DNA of 64,000 bases from Phoenix dactylifera (taxonomy: Eukaryota; Streptophyta; Magnoliopsida; Arecales; Arecaceae). The stretch covers positions 15,875,646 to 15,939,645 of the forward strand of contig NC_052399.1 of assembly GCF_009389715.1 (NCBI RefSeq), given 5' to 3'. Within the stretch, counting starts at the first letter, position 1. Each line of letters opens with the position of its first letter. Position numbers and translations under genes: made by a program. The notes beneath the pieces were generated by a model that was not told where the DNA came from, did no database searches, and worked only from the letters and a program-made list of their open reading frames with translations. This document shows, piece after piece, positions 1 to 12,518 of the stretch.

Positions 1-603
1 TCAAATACCAAGAATTTTTTGAGTTTTCATCGTGAAAGCGAAAGGTATAAGAAAGTATCTGCAGAACAAAGATTAAGATGGAAGATGCAACATGTTTTGA
101 TATATAACCCATGGGAGGTCTGATGAAGTTGAACCCTAAAGCATGAATCTTTCTTGCATGATATATAATTGCTAAAAAACCTAGCAGCATTTGTTCAATA
201 TATGCAAATTACTTTTGACATCAATTGATATTCGAGTCATGGCTTTGAATTCTCCGTAATTCACATCATGTATGTAATGTTATTGTGTCATGAGTTTGGT
301 GTTTTCATTATCTTTGCAAAGGCAACTATTGATTTTATTTTTCTTAGCAACAACATGAGTAACAATATTTTAAATTAGTTCAAGGTAGATGGAGGGAACT
401 TTCTAATAGCATGAGACAAACTGATAAACAATGACCGAAGTAGGATTCACCATTGAGAGGTTCCTAATTCTCCTGCATGGTACACATTTATAAGTCACGA
501 AAATTCGATGTACCTCAGCTATTGGGTTGCCTTGACTTCTAGTGTTAGTTGAGACTTATTTTCAAGTTTCAGTCACCAACGTACTCATTTCTTTTTCATT
601 TAG
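1..603 (+). other. intron of the upstream phosphatase gene
   Basis: AT-rich sequence with no coding match to the family. It ends in a pyrimidine-rich acceptor (TAG at 601-603) immediately before the first exon visible in the window. The exon carrying the family's N-terminal RHG phospho-histidine motif must lie left of position 1. Confidence 0.6.
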
Positions 604-1712
604 GGAAGCTCAAACTTATCTATATTAACAGACACGGGAGCTAGGCAAGCTGAGAAGTGCCGGAATGCTTTGGTCAGCATAAGCTTTGACGTCTGCTTCT
701 CTAGTCCTATCTCGCGTGCAAAGGTTTAATTGAATCCCCTATCTGGAAGCTAGTAGCTAATAGTTTATTTATGCTCGTATTTTCCAATCATACAATCCAT
801 TCATTTCAGAAGTATGGGTTGGCATTGTTCTTCCTTTCTCAGTCATAGGTGTTTAATACAGACAACTGCTGAAATAATATGGCATGGAAGGGAACAACCA
901 CTGGTTTTTCTTGATTCATTGAAGGAGGCGCACCTGTTCTTTCTAGAAGGAATGACAAATGGTATGAGTGCTGGCTATCTGCATGTTCTGTCTTTGGATC
1001 ATACATGCATGACACTATGTAATCATGTTTGAAATTTGGAGGCAGCGGATGCTAAAACGAAGTATCCGAAGTTATATACCACATGGAGAGAAGATCCGGC
1101 TAACTTTCATGTGGATGGCATTTATCCTATTCGAAGATTATGGGTAACAGCAAGAGAGGCTTGGAAGGAAATTTTGTCCACGCCAGTGAGCACATAAACT
1201 CTATGCGGCTCTTCGAGGGCCTGAATTTATTAAAGAATATTTGGGTGTCGGTATTAATGATTGCCATTTTCTTTTGTCTTCAGGGGGAGAATGTTTTGGT
1301 AGTCACCCACAAATCCATTTTGCGGGCGCTCATTTGCACAGCTCTAGGACTTGGGCCCGAGAGGTTAGTTTCTTGATAGTTTTTTTATGGTGAAACAGGA
1401 TCTTTTGTAGAGACACAGGTAAATAAATAAGTTATAGTAAAGATTTTCATTAATCCAAGGCACATTACAACCTCATTTCGTGGTACTAAAGTTCTGTGGT
1501 AATAGCTTGTTGCATATTGATGCTTTAATGAATTTCTTATGTTATTTCATCATTTCTTACCGTGCAAATTGTTTTGGTGATGTAGGTTTCGTGCAATTGA
1601 TGTGAATAATGGTGGGATTTCTATTTTTACGTTTAACAGGCGAGGGGAGGCGATGCTTCAGTGCTTGAACATGACAGCCCACATGTATAGCAATCATATG
1701 TATCAATACTGA
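604..1712 (+). CDS. histidine phosphatase / phosphoglycerate-mutase-like protein, 3' part (probable chloroplast 2-carboxyarabinitol-1-phosphatase type)
   Basis: Five exons: 604-723, 862-961, 1046-1185, 1284-1363 and 1586-1712, with stop TGA at 1710-1712. The joined frame gives a typical histidine-phosphatase C-terminal half: LTDTGARQAEKC and the CFSSPISRAK segment in the first exon, the acidic LKEAHLF segment that supplies the catalytic acid, the WREDPANF stretch, then LVVTHKSILRALI with the second active-site histidine, ending NHMYQY. Plant homologues of this shape are annotated as probable 2-carboxy-D-arabinitol-1-phosphatase, which removes phosphate from a Rubisco inhibitor in the plastid. 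That substrate is inferred from homology. The N-terminal exons with the RHG motif and any transit peptide are off the window, so localisation cannot be judged. All splice sites are canonical and no break is seen. Confidence 0.85.
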
Positions 1713-1744
1713 AGAGTCTGCATATCAAAGAACCTGTCTTGTTT

Positions 1745-1750
1745 AATAAA
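1745..1750 (+). terminator. candidate poly(A) signal of the phosphatase gene
   Basis: AATAAA lies 33 bases after the stop codon, a plausible plant near-upstream element. No transcript evidence is available. Confidence 0.35.
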
Positions 1751-2732
1751 GTTGAGTCCTATCCATGTTGAGCAAATTTGATGAAGGGAAGATCCCATTA
1801 CAAATTTGAGAGTGCACAAAACCTGAAGTAAGATGGAAAATTTGAGTGGCTACAAGCTGTATAACTTACGAAGTTTTGGTAGCAATATCTGTTGTCGGTT
1901 GATGCGGTCGAAGTAGGGTAATCGCAGTCTAGACTTGGAAAAAAAGGCCAGCATCAAAGAAAACCAAGTGACATCTTTATGTTACCTGTAACATGAAATT
2001 CACCTGGAAGCATCTAATTTGCTGTTGTAGAGGTTTGTAGCCCTATGGCATTCAGTTGATCTGCTCATAATTTTCTTCTGAATATTACTGCCGATAGCTC
2101 AAATTAAGCATGCTTATATTCAAGATCAAATTATACCCTTTGCACCTTGAGTTGACATAAATGAAATTTGGAAGGCGTGACCTAGTTCTAGTAATTTAAA
2201 CCACCAGTCCTGTCACGTGCCATTTAGATTATCTTAGCACCAGGTTCAGTTTGATGTTTTCCGTGACATCTGGCTTGGAGCCTTCACCTAAATAGGCAAT
2301 GCCTCAGAAGGTACACCAACAGCCATGTGGACATGTCATATATTTCAGTTTTGGCTGCAAGAAAAATCAGATACATAAAAGAGCTGTGCCTTCGAACCAC
2401 CGTGCCCCACGGGGATCTTGACAAGCTCACTTATTAGGCTAACGAGATACTACAGGTCCTCAATAACTTACTGCTTCTTTGACATTCTTTCTGCATTTGG
2501 AGTGGATAATCCAGCAGAACATCATTATTCAAACACTTCCAGAGACCAATACTCTCTCGTCAATTATGCACCTCAACTTCCAATACGTCGCACAGGTTCA
2601 GGCCCCGCACATATGGGTTGTAAATCCTGTAGCCACGGGATGCAGGTTCTGCCTGCATGAATCTTAGAATATGATTAATTTTTGATGATTAATTTATTTT
2701 CGATCACAGTTAAAAAAATTGATTTTAGTAAA

Positions 2733-2773
<41 letters not shown>

Positions 2774-3317
2774 GAATTTTGATGTTATTAAAAAAGTGTC
2801 GTAATTGAGTTTCTATCTCGCTACAATCGGATATTTCGATATATTCTAGTTCGAGTTTTCTGCCCAAGTTCAACTCTTCAAATTGGCTAGTTGATCTAGT
2901 TCAGCCAGGCCTTCGTAGAAACTTGTCGCATGGATAACATCTTCGGAGAAACAAGATAGTAACTAGAGCTCCAATATTAGCATCTCAAACAATGAAATAC
3001 AAATCTATCAATTTGTAAAAGACAGATGTACTTCCATGGCAAGAAATTCAACTTTGATCTACCATTACTTCTGTATCCCAGTCACATATCTAAAACAACT
3101 CTGACGTTTCTTTTTATTTTTTCTGCATATCTTTTATCAGTTTTGTGATTGCTCTCCTTTAAAAATCAACTCGATCCTCATTTGCATGGAAACTGAATCG
3201 GCAAAACTGGAAAAGGATGAATTACTGTTAATTCAGGAAGACCAATGGATGTAAGTATGCCGACCAACATGGGGAAACCGATTGGAAGCCATTTCCCGTG
3301 GACGCAGCGCACAGATT
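1751..3317. other. intergenic region with no recognised gene
   Basis: AT-rich spacer between the phosphatase stop and the 3' end of the KDSB copy. It contains a (TA)n microsatellite. Short open frames around 2418-2667 match no family I know. They lack consistent splice context. Confidence 0.5.
2738..2769. repeat. (AT)16 microsatellite
   Basis: A perfect run of alternating A and T of about 32 bases, flanked by A/T-rich sequence. Confidence 0.9.
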
Positions 3318-6300
3318 TTATTGCAATGTTTTTTGGCTTTCTACGGAATATTTCTTCTCTCGCATCAAAGTTTCCATCTTTTCAACATCTTCAGTTGAGT
3401 GCCTAACACCATGAGCATCATGATGAACCTCGATTACCTGATATATCAAATATATTCTAGAATATAAAATCATTTTTCCCACAATGCAACATCTGTATGA
3501 AAGTAATGGACATGATGGAAAGTCGTTCGCCAAAAGGTTTCAAAAGTTCAGGGTACGGTGGCACACCAGTCACTAGCTGGTTTGGTGGGTATGGCTGGAT
3601 GTACCCTACTACAAAGAGTAGTAGTAATAGTCATCATGGCTTTAAGTAGAGACTGAAAAAAAAAAAAAAGGTCTATGAACACCTTTAAACTCGGTACTAA
3701 GTGGTACAAGGTTGATCTGGGGCGAATTTGCCAATCAGTCAATCCCAAAGGGATGTCAAGTACTGATTTCTAGCAGATATGTAGCCTAATAATTAAATCC
3801 TTGGCTAGCACTTATTAATAAAGCATTATGCAACTGAATTTGCAAAAGTCACTTTTTTAAATGTCTTTGAACTTGACTAGAAGCTGCATGGTCTTTTGAT
3901 GCAAGAATGGATGAAAAGGCCCTTGAGTTAACAGAAATGTGTCATGTCTCAAGCCACCATGTAAACCATCCAACTCCCTAATTCGGTAGTAATGCGATCG
4001 CAACAAACTATAGGCATAGGATCAATTATACTCATCAAATAGCATATTTTATGTTTTGTGTTAATAACTATTATGTATACAGTTAATACGTTGGACAAAG
4101 CAAAGCAAAATGTAAATAAATTTCCGGCGGGCCCTGAAGTTTTCCTCTGAGCAGTGCTACCATGATGCAGATGGATATTTATGATGAAAGTACTCTAATC
4201 ATATGCCTGTTACAACATAAGAAATTGAGAGAGATTTCTTCAATTTGTTTAAAATAGCCATCGTGATCCAAAAGTAAGGGTTAGAAATGGGATGAGTCCA
4301 TTGTCTTTGGGTTGGATTGCAAAAACCCTCAACCAATTTCAGATTTGAAATAATAGAGTTGTGCTCAATCCATTTATTTCTATGTACAGAGTCCACCAAT
4401 CCAATTATGGCTCCACTCTTTTTGTCTACCTTGAAAAGATGAAATTGAGATAGGATTAAAAAGAAAAGAGGAGTGGGGAGATAAGGTGGAAAAGTCCTTG
4501 CTCAAACCTGTTTAATTCAAGCACTTTGTGAGGCTTGGAATAATCCAAAAAAGTTTACATTGTAACACAAATAAGTTGAAATCTCGAATTTTCATAGCAA
4601 ATACAAGCTGATAAGTAGATGGAAATGCTCACAGGTCAAGATTACAAAAAGAGGTCTGAAAAATAAGCACTGACGGATGTCATTTGTTCTATATGGTTCC
4701 AATGAGTCATAAATAGTTTGAAATTACCTTCATCTTGTATCCATGCGCAAGAACTATCAGTTGCTCTAGGTCTTCTAGTTGCAATGGAGAGGATGCAAGT
4801 TGCGGATATATCCTAAGAAACTTTGAATCATAATCTGGTTAGAAACAAGAACACCAGTACATACATTAAAAAGATATCCTAGAATACAGCCAGAATACCA
4901 TCCTAAAAAGGCTATGACAAGACATTACATAACACCAAACCCAAGAGAGCAGTAAGTCACAAATCTGAATGCCCAGATGTAGATATGGAAACTGTGAATT
5001 AACTTGCCCTGACCTATATAATATATGAGCATGTTAGAAAATATCGATTCATGGATTAGGATAAACCAACTTTACAATTCTACAAACTGGCATGTACCAC
5101 AACTCACTTGATATAAGGAACCAATCCTCTAGAGAAATAAATCGCATAACCATGTGTCCATGATATACTTCACCAGGTTGGGGTCTGGTCCATCTTCAGC
5201 TTTTAAAGATGTGACAGCAGGACGAACACTGCATCAGCAGCTCTCTACAGTTCGTATTGTAATTAAATAAGCACAAGACTGCATAGTCACATAGAGTAAC
5301 CACATTGTTTGTTGAACCAAACAGTAGAAAAAGCTGAATTCTGCAAGCAATTAATTAGTAAATACTATAACTACCCCTGCAAAGCTTGTACCACACTGTC
5401 TATTATCTGTGGCTCAACAAGGGAATCATCTCCTTGAGTGTTCACAACAATGTCATAGTTTCTTTTGAGCTTTTAGAGAGCTTCATAACAGCATTCAGTT
5501 CCTGCAAATTGAACAAGGAATATTATATTTATTTAGAAAACCAGGCTTGAAACAATGACAAATCACACAAAAAACTCTTACCATTTTGGCAAGATCTGGA
5601 TGTCAGTATCACATCTGCTCCAAATCCTTTCCAGCATTCTGCAATCCTTTCATCTTCTCCAGCCACAACTGGTGAACCTAGAAAGTAGAAATGCTAAGAT
5701 TACATGAACCACAAAAGTACTTGTAAAAGTAGCCACTAAACAAACCTAAGAACCAAAATGAATAAGCGGTTAGTTATCTGTTCTTCTGCAGCCAAGCAAA
5801 TATAACTATAAAAGATAAATTGCCATGGTGACAATACAGACCAGACTAAACACACTGTTTAGGAACTCAAGTATTTGATGAATCATATTGCATAAACTAA
5901 GCTCCAGACAGCTACATGACCAAGAACATCATTTCAAATAGAGATTCTCCGAGATAACCACAACAGTTTGAAAAATCATGTCACAGCAACACGTCCAAGT
6001 GTAGCAAGCTGTTTCATTATGTTATTAATTTACCTATTATCCCCAAACGAGAGGGGGGGAAATCAGTACGACATCATTGGCAGTGAAAGTCTAGAAATTT
6101 TCAAAATGGGGAAAGAGAATATTCTCTCACCATGAATATGGAGAAGGCTTATACAAATGTGCATAGGAAGCTGGTTTTCAAACAAAAGTGTATTGCGATA
6201 ACTCTTGCATTACCATTTATTTAGCAACTGATCACAGATGCTGGATACAACGGCTTCAGGCCCACCACTAACGCATGGCTCTATAACTAAAATCACATTA

Positions 6301-9300
6301 GCTTCAAGATTCAGTACCCAAGATCCCCTTCAAATGGATCAGCATGCCAAGTATCTGTGATGACACTAGTTGGTAGTTCTTGCAGTATATACCATCATTT
6401 CTCCCCAGGAAAAGATTAATGTGGAGCATATTTTTGACCTACTTATAAAAAACTGCAAAGGGGGCATTTCCTGCAGCCTACATGGAAGATAAACAATTAC
6501 AGATTGACTCAGATTTGGATTGACATTCACCTCATTGTTTATCTGGAAGATAAACAATTCCCTTTTCTAGATCTTTTCTAGTATTTTCTGGATCCAAACA
6601 AAGCTTGCATGTGGTATAAACAGATATATTACCTTCTAAGATAGATCTAAAACCGTAAAAAGATGGGTGGAAAGCAGATATGGAAGAATGGGTGGATGAT
6701 AGATATTTTTATAAGGCATAAGAAGAGGAAAAGAAAGAGAAATAGAAGAAAAGAGAAAGAAAGGGGAAAGAAAGCACCAGCTGACCATTTGAGAACTATC
6801 TTCATTTCCAGTTGTTTGAGAAAAAAAAATGCATTACATAGACCCAAAACTCTAATAATGAAAAAGAACCCTAACATAACAATAAAAATCCCTGAACTAT
6901 CCTGGTAAAACTATTCATGAGTACAATAAAACAGCACTGCTACAGTGCATATCAGATCTTCTGAGCCCAGCTTTTTATTAAATAAAACCTATTATGACTT
7001 GAAACATCTGGAACCACTAAATAACTAAAAGGAAACCAGTGTTGCATGCACATATATACGAGAATCAGATTTGAACACATATCCAAGTATCTAACTCAGC
7101 AAGAGGAAAAAAGAGATATATGGGGATATACATAGGATAACACACAACTTTAACTAAATTATATATTTATATATTTAAATATTATCTGTTTAAATATGTA
7201 AAGAAAATGTTAAAAATATACTGCTTGTTAGTATTTTTCATTATACACATTTCTCATTTAAACTTCCCAATTAACTTAAGAATATTAGAAAACTAATATT
7301 TTGCAAAGTTGTTTCAATACCTACAATCTCCACAAATCTCAAAAAAGAACAACTACTCATTTCTAATATCAAATAAGCAGATCAAACTCATTGTGGGAAG
7401 AGTTCAACTCTCTTCCAATCTTTAAAAGTGGTTACCAAACAATTTCATAAATATCCAAGTATCTGAAACATTACCCATCCAACTCGAATATGTATCCAAC
7501 ATGGACTTTTTGAGTTGGACACTAGCGTCCAGGTAACACTGAAGGAAACAAAATAATAAATGCCAAAACTGAATATACTAGCTATCCCAATGCTTAGCAG
7601 CCCTTTGATGCATCATATTTGGTTGGTTGATAACAAGGTAGACATTCTTAGTTTGACAAGATGCACACTATCTGGTCTTGGTACTCCTAGCATGTCTTCT
7701 CTTGCCTACATTATTTTACATGAGACATCTATTTATTTTCCACATGTAAACAGGTTATTTGAGTAATAGAAAACACTATCTAAAATGCAACTCAACCGTG
7801 AGCAAATTTTAGACAGATTATATGCCGCTAGTAAATTTTAACTACATGGTATCGAATGAGTTAGTTATGAATGAAATTTAATTTTCAGTTCTCTCCATGT
7901 TCATTCCTTCAATCTTATTCTCTAAATAACAAATGGAACACCCCCCCCCCCTCCAGCTCCAACAAAAAAAAATCAAGGAATCTCTCTCTCTCTCTCCCCC
8001 CAAAAAATATCCATCCATCCATCCATTTATATATACCAATCTATCTCATGCAATTCTTTTTCTTCTTCTTCCTCCTGTTCTCTTGTCAAATCTACCTACT
8101 TCTTTTTTCGCTAGATGAAATATATCTGAGACAAAAATTTAGTACTTGAACCTTTAATTTGATCTGTACATCAAGATTTAGATTTTAGATATGCAGTTAT
8201 GATTCAATGGCTGCTGGTCTCTTCTGGCTGAATCTAACCTTGTTTACCTTTTCAATGGTTGTCTAGGAGGCATTAGTCATATCACAGGCTATGGGCTGCT
8301 TCAAGTATTTTACCTACCTTTGCAATGAAGAAAATCAGTTCTAAAAGATAAGTTAGACATAGACATAATATTCGGAATTAAGTATCTATGTTATGATATG
8401 AACCATGGAAATAAGTTAATCATGCATGCTACTTACCAATGTGGTCCAAAGTAGAAGCCAACTTCACTCTTTTCCATGTTCTCCATCAAAGTAACAAAAA
8501 CATTGTAAGGGGAACACAACATAGTATCATTTTAATAGATAATGCATCAAAATTCTCATAAATGTTAAGAAGCACCACTTTAGAAAATAAAATTCTTGGA
8601 TACTTTTGATTTAACAACTATATTACTCCAAAAAAATTGATCATAGAAAAACACATCTTTTATGCAAAACCCAACTATGATGTTATATTAAAAGAATAAC
8701 ACCACCTGAAGATGAGTTTGTATTCAAATGCAAATATCTTATGGATAATCCTTACTCATTTGCCAATAGGCAACCAGGAGAAAAAAAAGACTTATCACTC
8801 TTTTAATATTTAAGAACAAACAAAATGGCAGTTTGTTAAAATTTAGAGTTTCAACCTCAAAACAACTTGGTAAAAGCAACAGCTTAAAGTTGAACACATT
8901 GACATTAGAATCTCAAAACTAAATCCTCTTTTAATAGTTGGTATTCTAAATCACATAGCTAATGCATGATTTACCCAAAAATTGGTGAAGTTCATTACGT
9001 ATTGGTTGGTAGTCTGAATGATGCTTATAGATCATTGCTCAGTCAACTTTCTCATGGTTTTCATATGATCCTTTCGCTCCAACAGTTTGCTAACAAGTTA
9101 TAAGTATGAGCTTATAGGTTATTGTTATTGCTAATATTTTTGTTTTTATTATTACTATTATGGGTATTAGACACAAACCAGAACAAACTGATACAACATA
9201 TGACCACTCTACTTCAAAGTACCAGTTAATACCCAAGGAGACTATATATCATAAACACGGTACCAGTAGCTCTGTGTAGAGCCTCCATGTTTCGGAGTCA

Positions 9301-9960
9301 CAATCTTGGCCTCTGTCAACCCATATCAGATTGGTCATTGGCACAGATACAGACAGTGCTTATATATTTCTGAATCAAACCTATCCGAAACTCATTTATT
9401 GTCATCCCATAGGTTTAGAACACCCAATAACAGTGCTCGCAAGAATATTGAAACAGGGCAAGAATTTGATCAAGATCCCAGAGCCAAACCCATAATCTAG
9501 AAAGAAGTTTCGGATAATTAATCCACCGACATAGTTTATAATTTCTGGAACACTTCATCCACAGTTACTTAAGCTAACATCTTCTTTCTAAGGGAAGCTT
9601 TTCCACACCTAATTCCAGGAATGACTCTAGGTCAAGAATGCTGACTTGAAAATATAAAATTTCAAGATATTGTCACCAAGAATGCAATCAAGATTTCGTG
9701 TATTCCAATCAAGAACTTACAAGACATTCTTACCAAGAAGCCAACCAGAATTCCAAAAACTTGAGAACTACAACAAAGGAGGGAAGGAAAGGAGGAGGGG
9801 ATACCTGGATCATGGGATTGCCGAGGAAGAGGCGAAGCGAACGGGGATGATCACCACCACCCGGCTCCGGAACTTCACCAACCGCTGCCGCGGCGACTGT
9901 GGAGCCGACCAACAGCCCTTGGCCTTGGACCATCCACGCCCTGGAGCCCGTCCCGGGTAT
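3318..9960 (-). pseudogene. KDSB: decayed CMP-Kdo synthetase (3-deoxy-manno-octulosonate cytidylyltransferase)
   Basis: Eight exon remnants keep the family's order: about 9950-9805, 8482-8437, 5668-5582, 5501-5377, 5244-5108, 5012-4965, 4834-4728 and 3437-3318. Recognisable pieces are KFRSRVV and LGNPMIQ (exon 1), TWKRVKLASTLDHI (2), VVAGEDERIAEC with GFGADVI (3), NYDIVVNTQGD (4), YDSKFLRIYPQL (7) and HDAHGV with DVEK (8). The enzyme normally activates Kdo with CTP for pectic rhamnogalacturonan II. This copy is broken. Exon 1 changes frame twice and lacks about ten residues between RFASS and LGNPMIQ. Exon 4 has an in-frame TAA just before KLKRNYD. Exon 5 shifts frame after DAVF and again near its end. 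The exon 2 acceptor and the exon 4 and 6 donors look decayed. Retained introns mean a duplicated or relict gene, not a processed copy. Confidence 0.88.
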
Positions 9961-11755
9961 TTCCGGCCACGACGAAGAGAACCACCACGAGGGCGGTGGG
10001 AGAGACCGAAACGAGAAGAATGGATCAAGGAAGGCATTTTATTTGAATCGTCGGGGAAGCCTGGTGCCTTCCATCGTCTCGCCTCCCTGGTTCGGGGCTC
10101 GGACGCGGCCCGGTCTCCCTAGATGCCAATTGGGTCAAGTTCACCAAGAATAGCGGCTTATTTAGGCGACCAGTCTATTTTTGCGGTACTTTCAGACCGC
10201 CTAGCTAGCAAATAGATTTCTATGAGAATTCTATGCAGCTCATCATTTCAAAAATTTTATTTGTGAGAACTACACATTTATCCCTTCTTTTTTGTACTAT
10301 TTTTTTTTGATTTTATGGGTTATATCCATATCCGCTATATGTGAGTCGCTCTTGTACCAAAAAAATAAAATTCTATAAAAATTATTACTTAGGGCATTAT
10401 TTGTTAGCTATCTCTGTTAATATTTTCCAAACTTTGGAGGTTTGATGGCCGAAATTTGATCATATGTAACCCACAACTTATCTCAACCAGCTAAGATGGG
10501 CTGCATCAAAATAATAATTAGAGGAACGATGCCACATCTGAGATAAAAATTTGATTCCTAGTATACAACATGACTTATGTCTTGCACCTCTGTGGAAATG
10601 TAAACTACTCCCTTAGGGCGAATAGATCATGCACACCCAAGCATGACGTGGTTCTTAATGCCAGAACTGGATTCCCAACATAGGGAATGTTATGGTTCAA
10701 TGTATGGTTATCTGCCAACTTTGATGATGTCGCAACATCATTAATATTATCACGCTTGGAATTCTGTTTCCTAAAAGAAAGCTCAGTAGCCAATCAATTT
10801 TATGTCTGCTGGTGTGCATTTCTTTGCACTTGGAGAGGCATTCCCAATTTCCCATCGTATTTCGCAAGAGAGTGGTGTTATTATTTCCATTGCATGCAAT
10901 AGCTAACGACGTATAGCTTATCATATTATAATTATCATTATATTATATCTATAGTTTTGAATAATGGTGATATGACTGCCGTAAAATTGTTATAATGATT
11001 CCACCGCCTCCCATTATATTATATGATAAATAACATTAAAAATATCAGTCGTTATCTTCTGTTATTTTATGTTATAAAAGTTTGTTATAACATAAATAGC
11101 AACCGTTATTTTCACTTGTGCCTTTTTTTTGAATAAAATAATAATTTTCAAAATTCAGAATTTTTATCTCAAAATTTTCTCCAAACATTTTTGTACAATC
11201 CAAAAAATAATTTTACTTCATGAGACCAAAAAAATACAAAAAAGTCAGCACTATTAACTTTTTCATTACTACAGTACTATCAATTATTTTCGGTTATAAC
11301 AGCATTATAATAATTATTATTATAGTAATTATTTTAACATCAAATACTTAAAATTATACTTCGAGATAAATAATGATCATTATGAGTTTATAGCTAGCCA
11401 TTATAAATTATTGGCCTTGGAGGCCAGGTTAGGTGTTGCAAAGTAAAAGTTAGTTTACCAAACGGAAGCCATCCGCATGCACAAGAGCCACTTTCTCAAT
11501 AGAAGAGTCAAGCACGCGGTAGGCATGGAATTGCCTGTAGGCAAGAGTCGCAAGCAAGCACCAGGAAATTAATCAGCCAAAGAAGGCCAAAAGCAACTAG
11601 AAGAAGCATGACTTGAGTTTGGATTTTAACCAGCAAATACACCACTCATCACAACACAATGGTAAGTATAGCTCCGCAGTAATTGAGCGCCAAAGACTTC
11701 GACATCACACATGACAGTAAAATATCCTATCCTATCAAAGCTCGCAAGGGTACGT
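9961..11755. other. intergenic AT-rich region
   Basis: Contains the GC-rich former promoter side of the KDSB copy (to about 10130), then AT-rich sequence rich in ATTATA runs (10920-11400) that may be old MITE material. About 11420-11755 lies just downstream of the CASP-like stop and may hold its 3' UTR. No further gene recognised. The GC-rich open frames here are the opposite strand of KDSB exon 1. Confidence 0.4.
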
Positions 11756-12438
11756 TCATGGAAGAAGAGGACCGATCACAGTATGGATGGTATGGAGAAG
11801 GATGAGCAGGTAAATCACCACACCGCAGAAGGCACATATCAGAGCTCCCATGACATGGTCGCAGAACTTGGGGATCTGCCCGCAGATTGGGAGCCAGCCG
11901 GAGTGCGAATTCCCTTTCTTCCCCACCTCCGATATTGCTCCTGCCGCCGCGATGGCTGCAGTCAGCAGCATTGCAATGATCTGGAAATTCCCACCAAGTT
12001 GATGCACGTTAAGTAGTAATCACACCCGGATCAGATTAGAGAGTTACTCGAAAGCCCAGTCTTACCACATCGAGCATGACGACGAATGTCGAGAGCGAGC
12101 TCGTCGGAGGTACCAGGAGAACGAGCAGGGTGTAGCCGCAACCGATGGCATTCGCAATCACAAAGAACCTGCATGCATGCAGAAAGCTACAGGTGAGACA
12201 GCGAAAGAGCTCCATATATTTTCGCCAAAAAAAAGAGCTCCATATTCGTCTCTAATTGTGGTAATGAGTGAGTGAGCGGATACTTGAAGGAAGGCGTGTA
12301 CTGGAACTTGGCATCCAAGGTTAAGCCGAATACGGTGGTGGACTCGTGGCTCGTCGCCATGACGACGGCGGCGGAGAGGGTGGCGGCCGCGGCCAGGAGC
12401 CTGAGCAGGAAGACGCAGGCCCTTGAAGCCTTGGCCAT
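11756..12438 (-). CDS. CASP-like four-helix membrane protein (CASPL1 type)
   Basis: Three exons on the minus strand: 12438-12284, 12168-12066 and 11980-11756. They total 483 nt, giving 160 aa plus a TGA stop. The protein starts [20 protein letters not shown], has four hydrophobic stretches, and shows the family hallmarks VMATSHEST after helix 1, [10 protein letters not shown] entering helix 2, then [16 protein letters not shown] and a final long hydrophobic helix ending GPLLP. Family members resemble the Casparian-strip proteins that build plasma-membrane scaffolds. The role of most CASP-like members is not established, so no specific function is claimed. Introns are short and canonical, both are phase-consistent, and length fits the family. 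The ATG is the only start that keeps the cytosolic N-terminus and helix 1 together. Looks intact. Confidence 0.92.
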
Positions 12439-12510
12439 TGGTAGTTTTCTGGCGAACTGGTTGATGTAGTGCTAGGGGAATAGGAAGGAGGATTGGAGTT
12501 GGTGTGGGGA

Positions 12511-12518
12511 TTTAATAA
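12511..12518 (-). promoter_or_regulatory. TATA-like box upstream of the CASP-like gene
   Basis: TTATTAAA on the minus strand about 75 bases before the ATG, a usual distance for a short plant 5' UTR. Pattern match only. Confidence 0.25.

Noticed and set aside
9670-10153. GC-rich plus-strand frames of 84-150 aa
   Set aside because: They are the opposite strand of the decayed KDSB first exon and promoter side.
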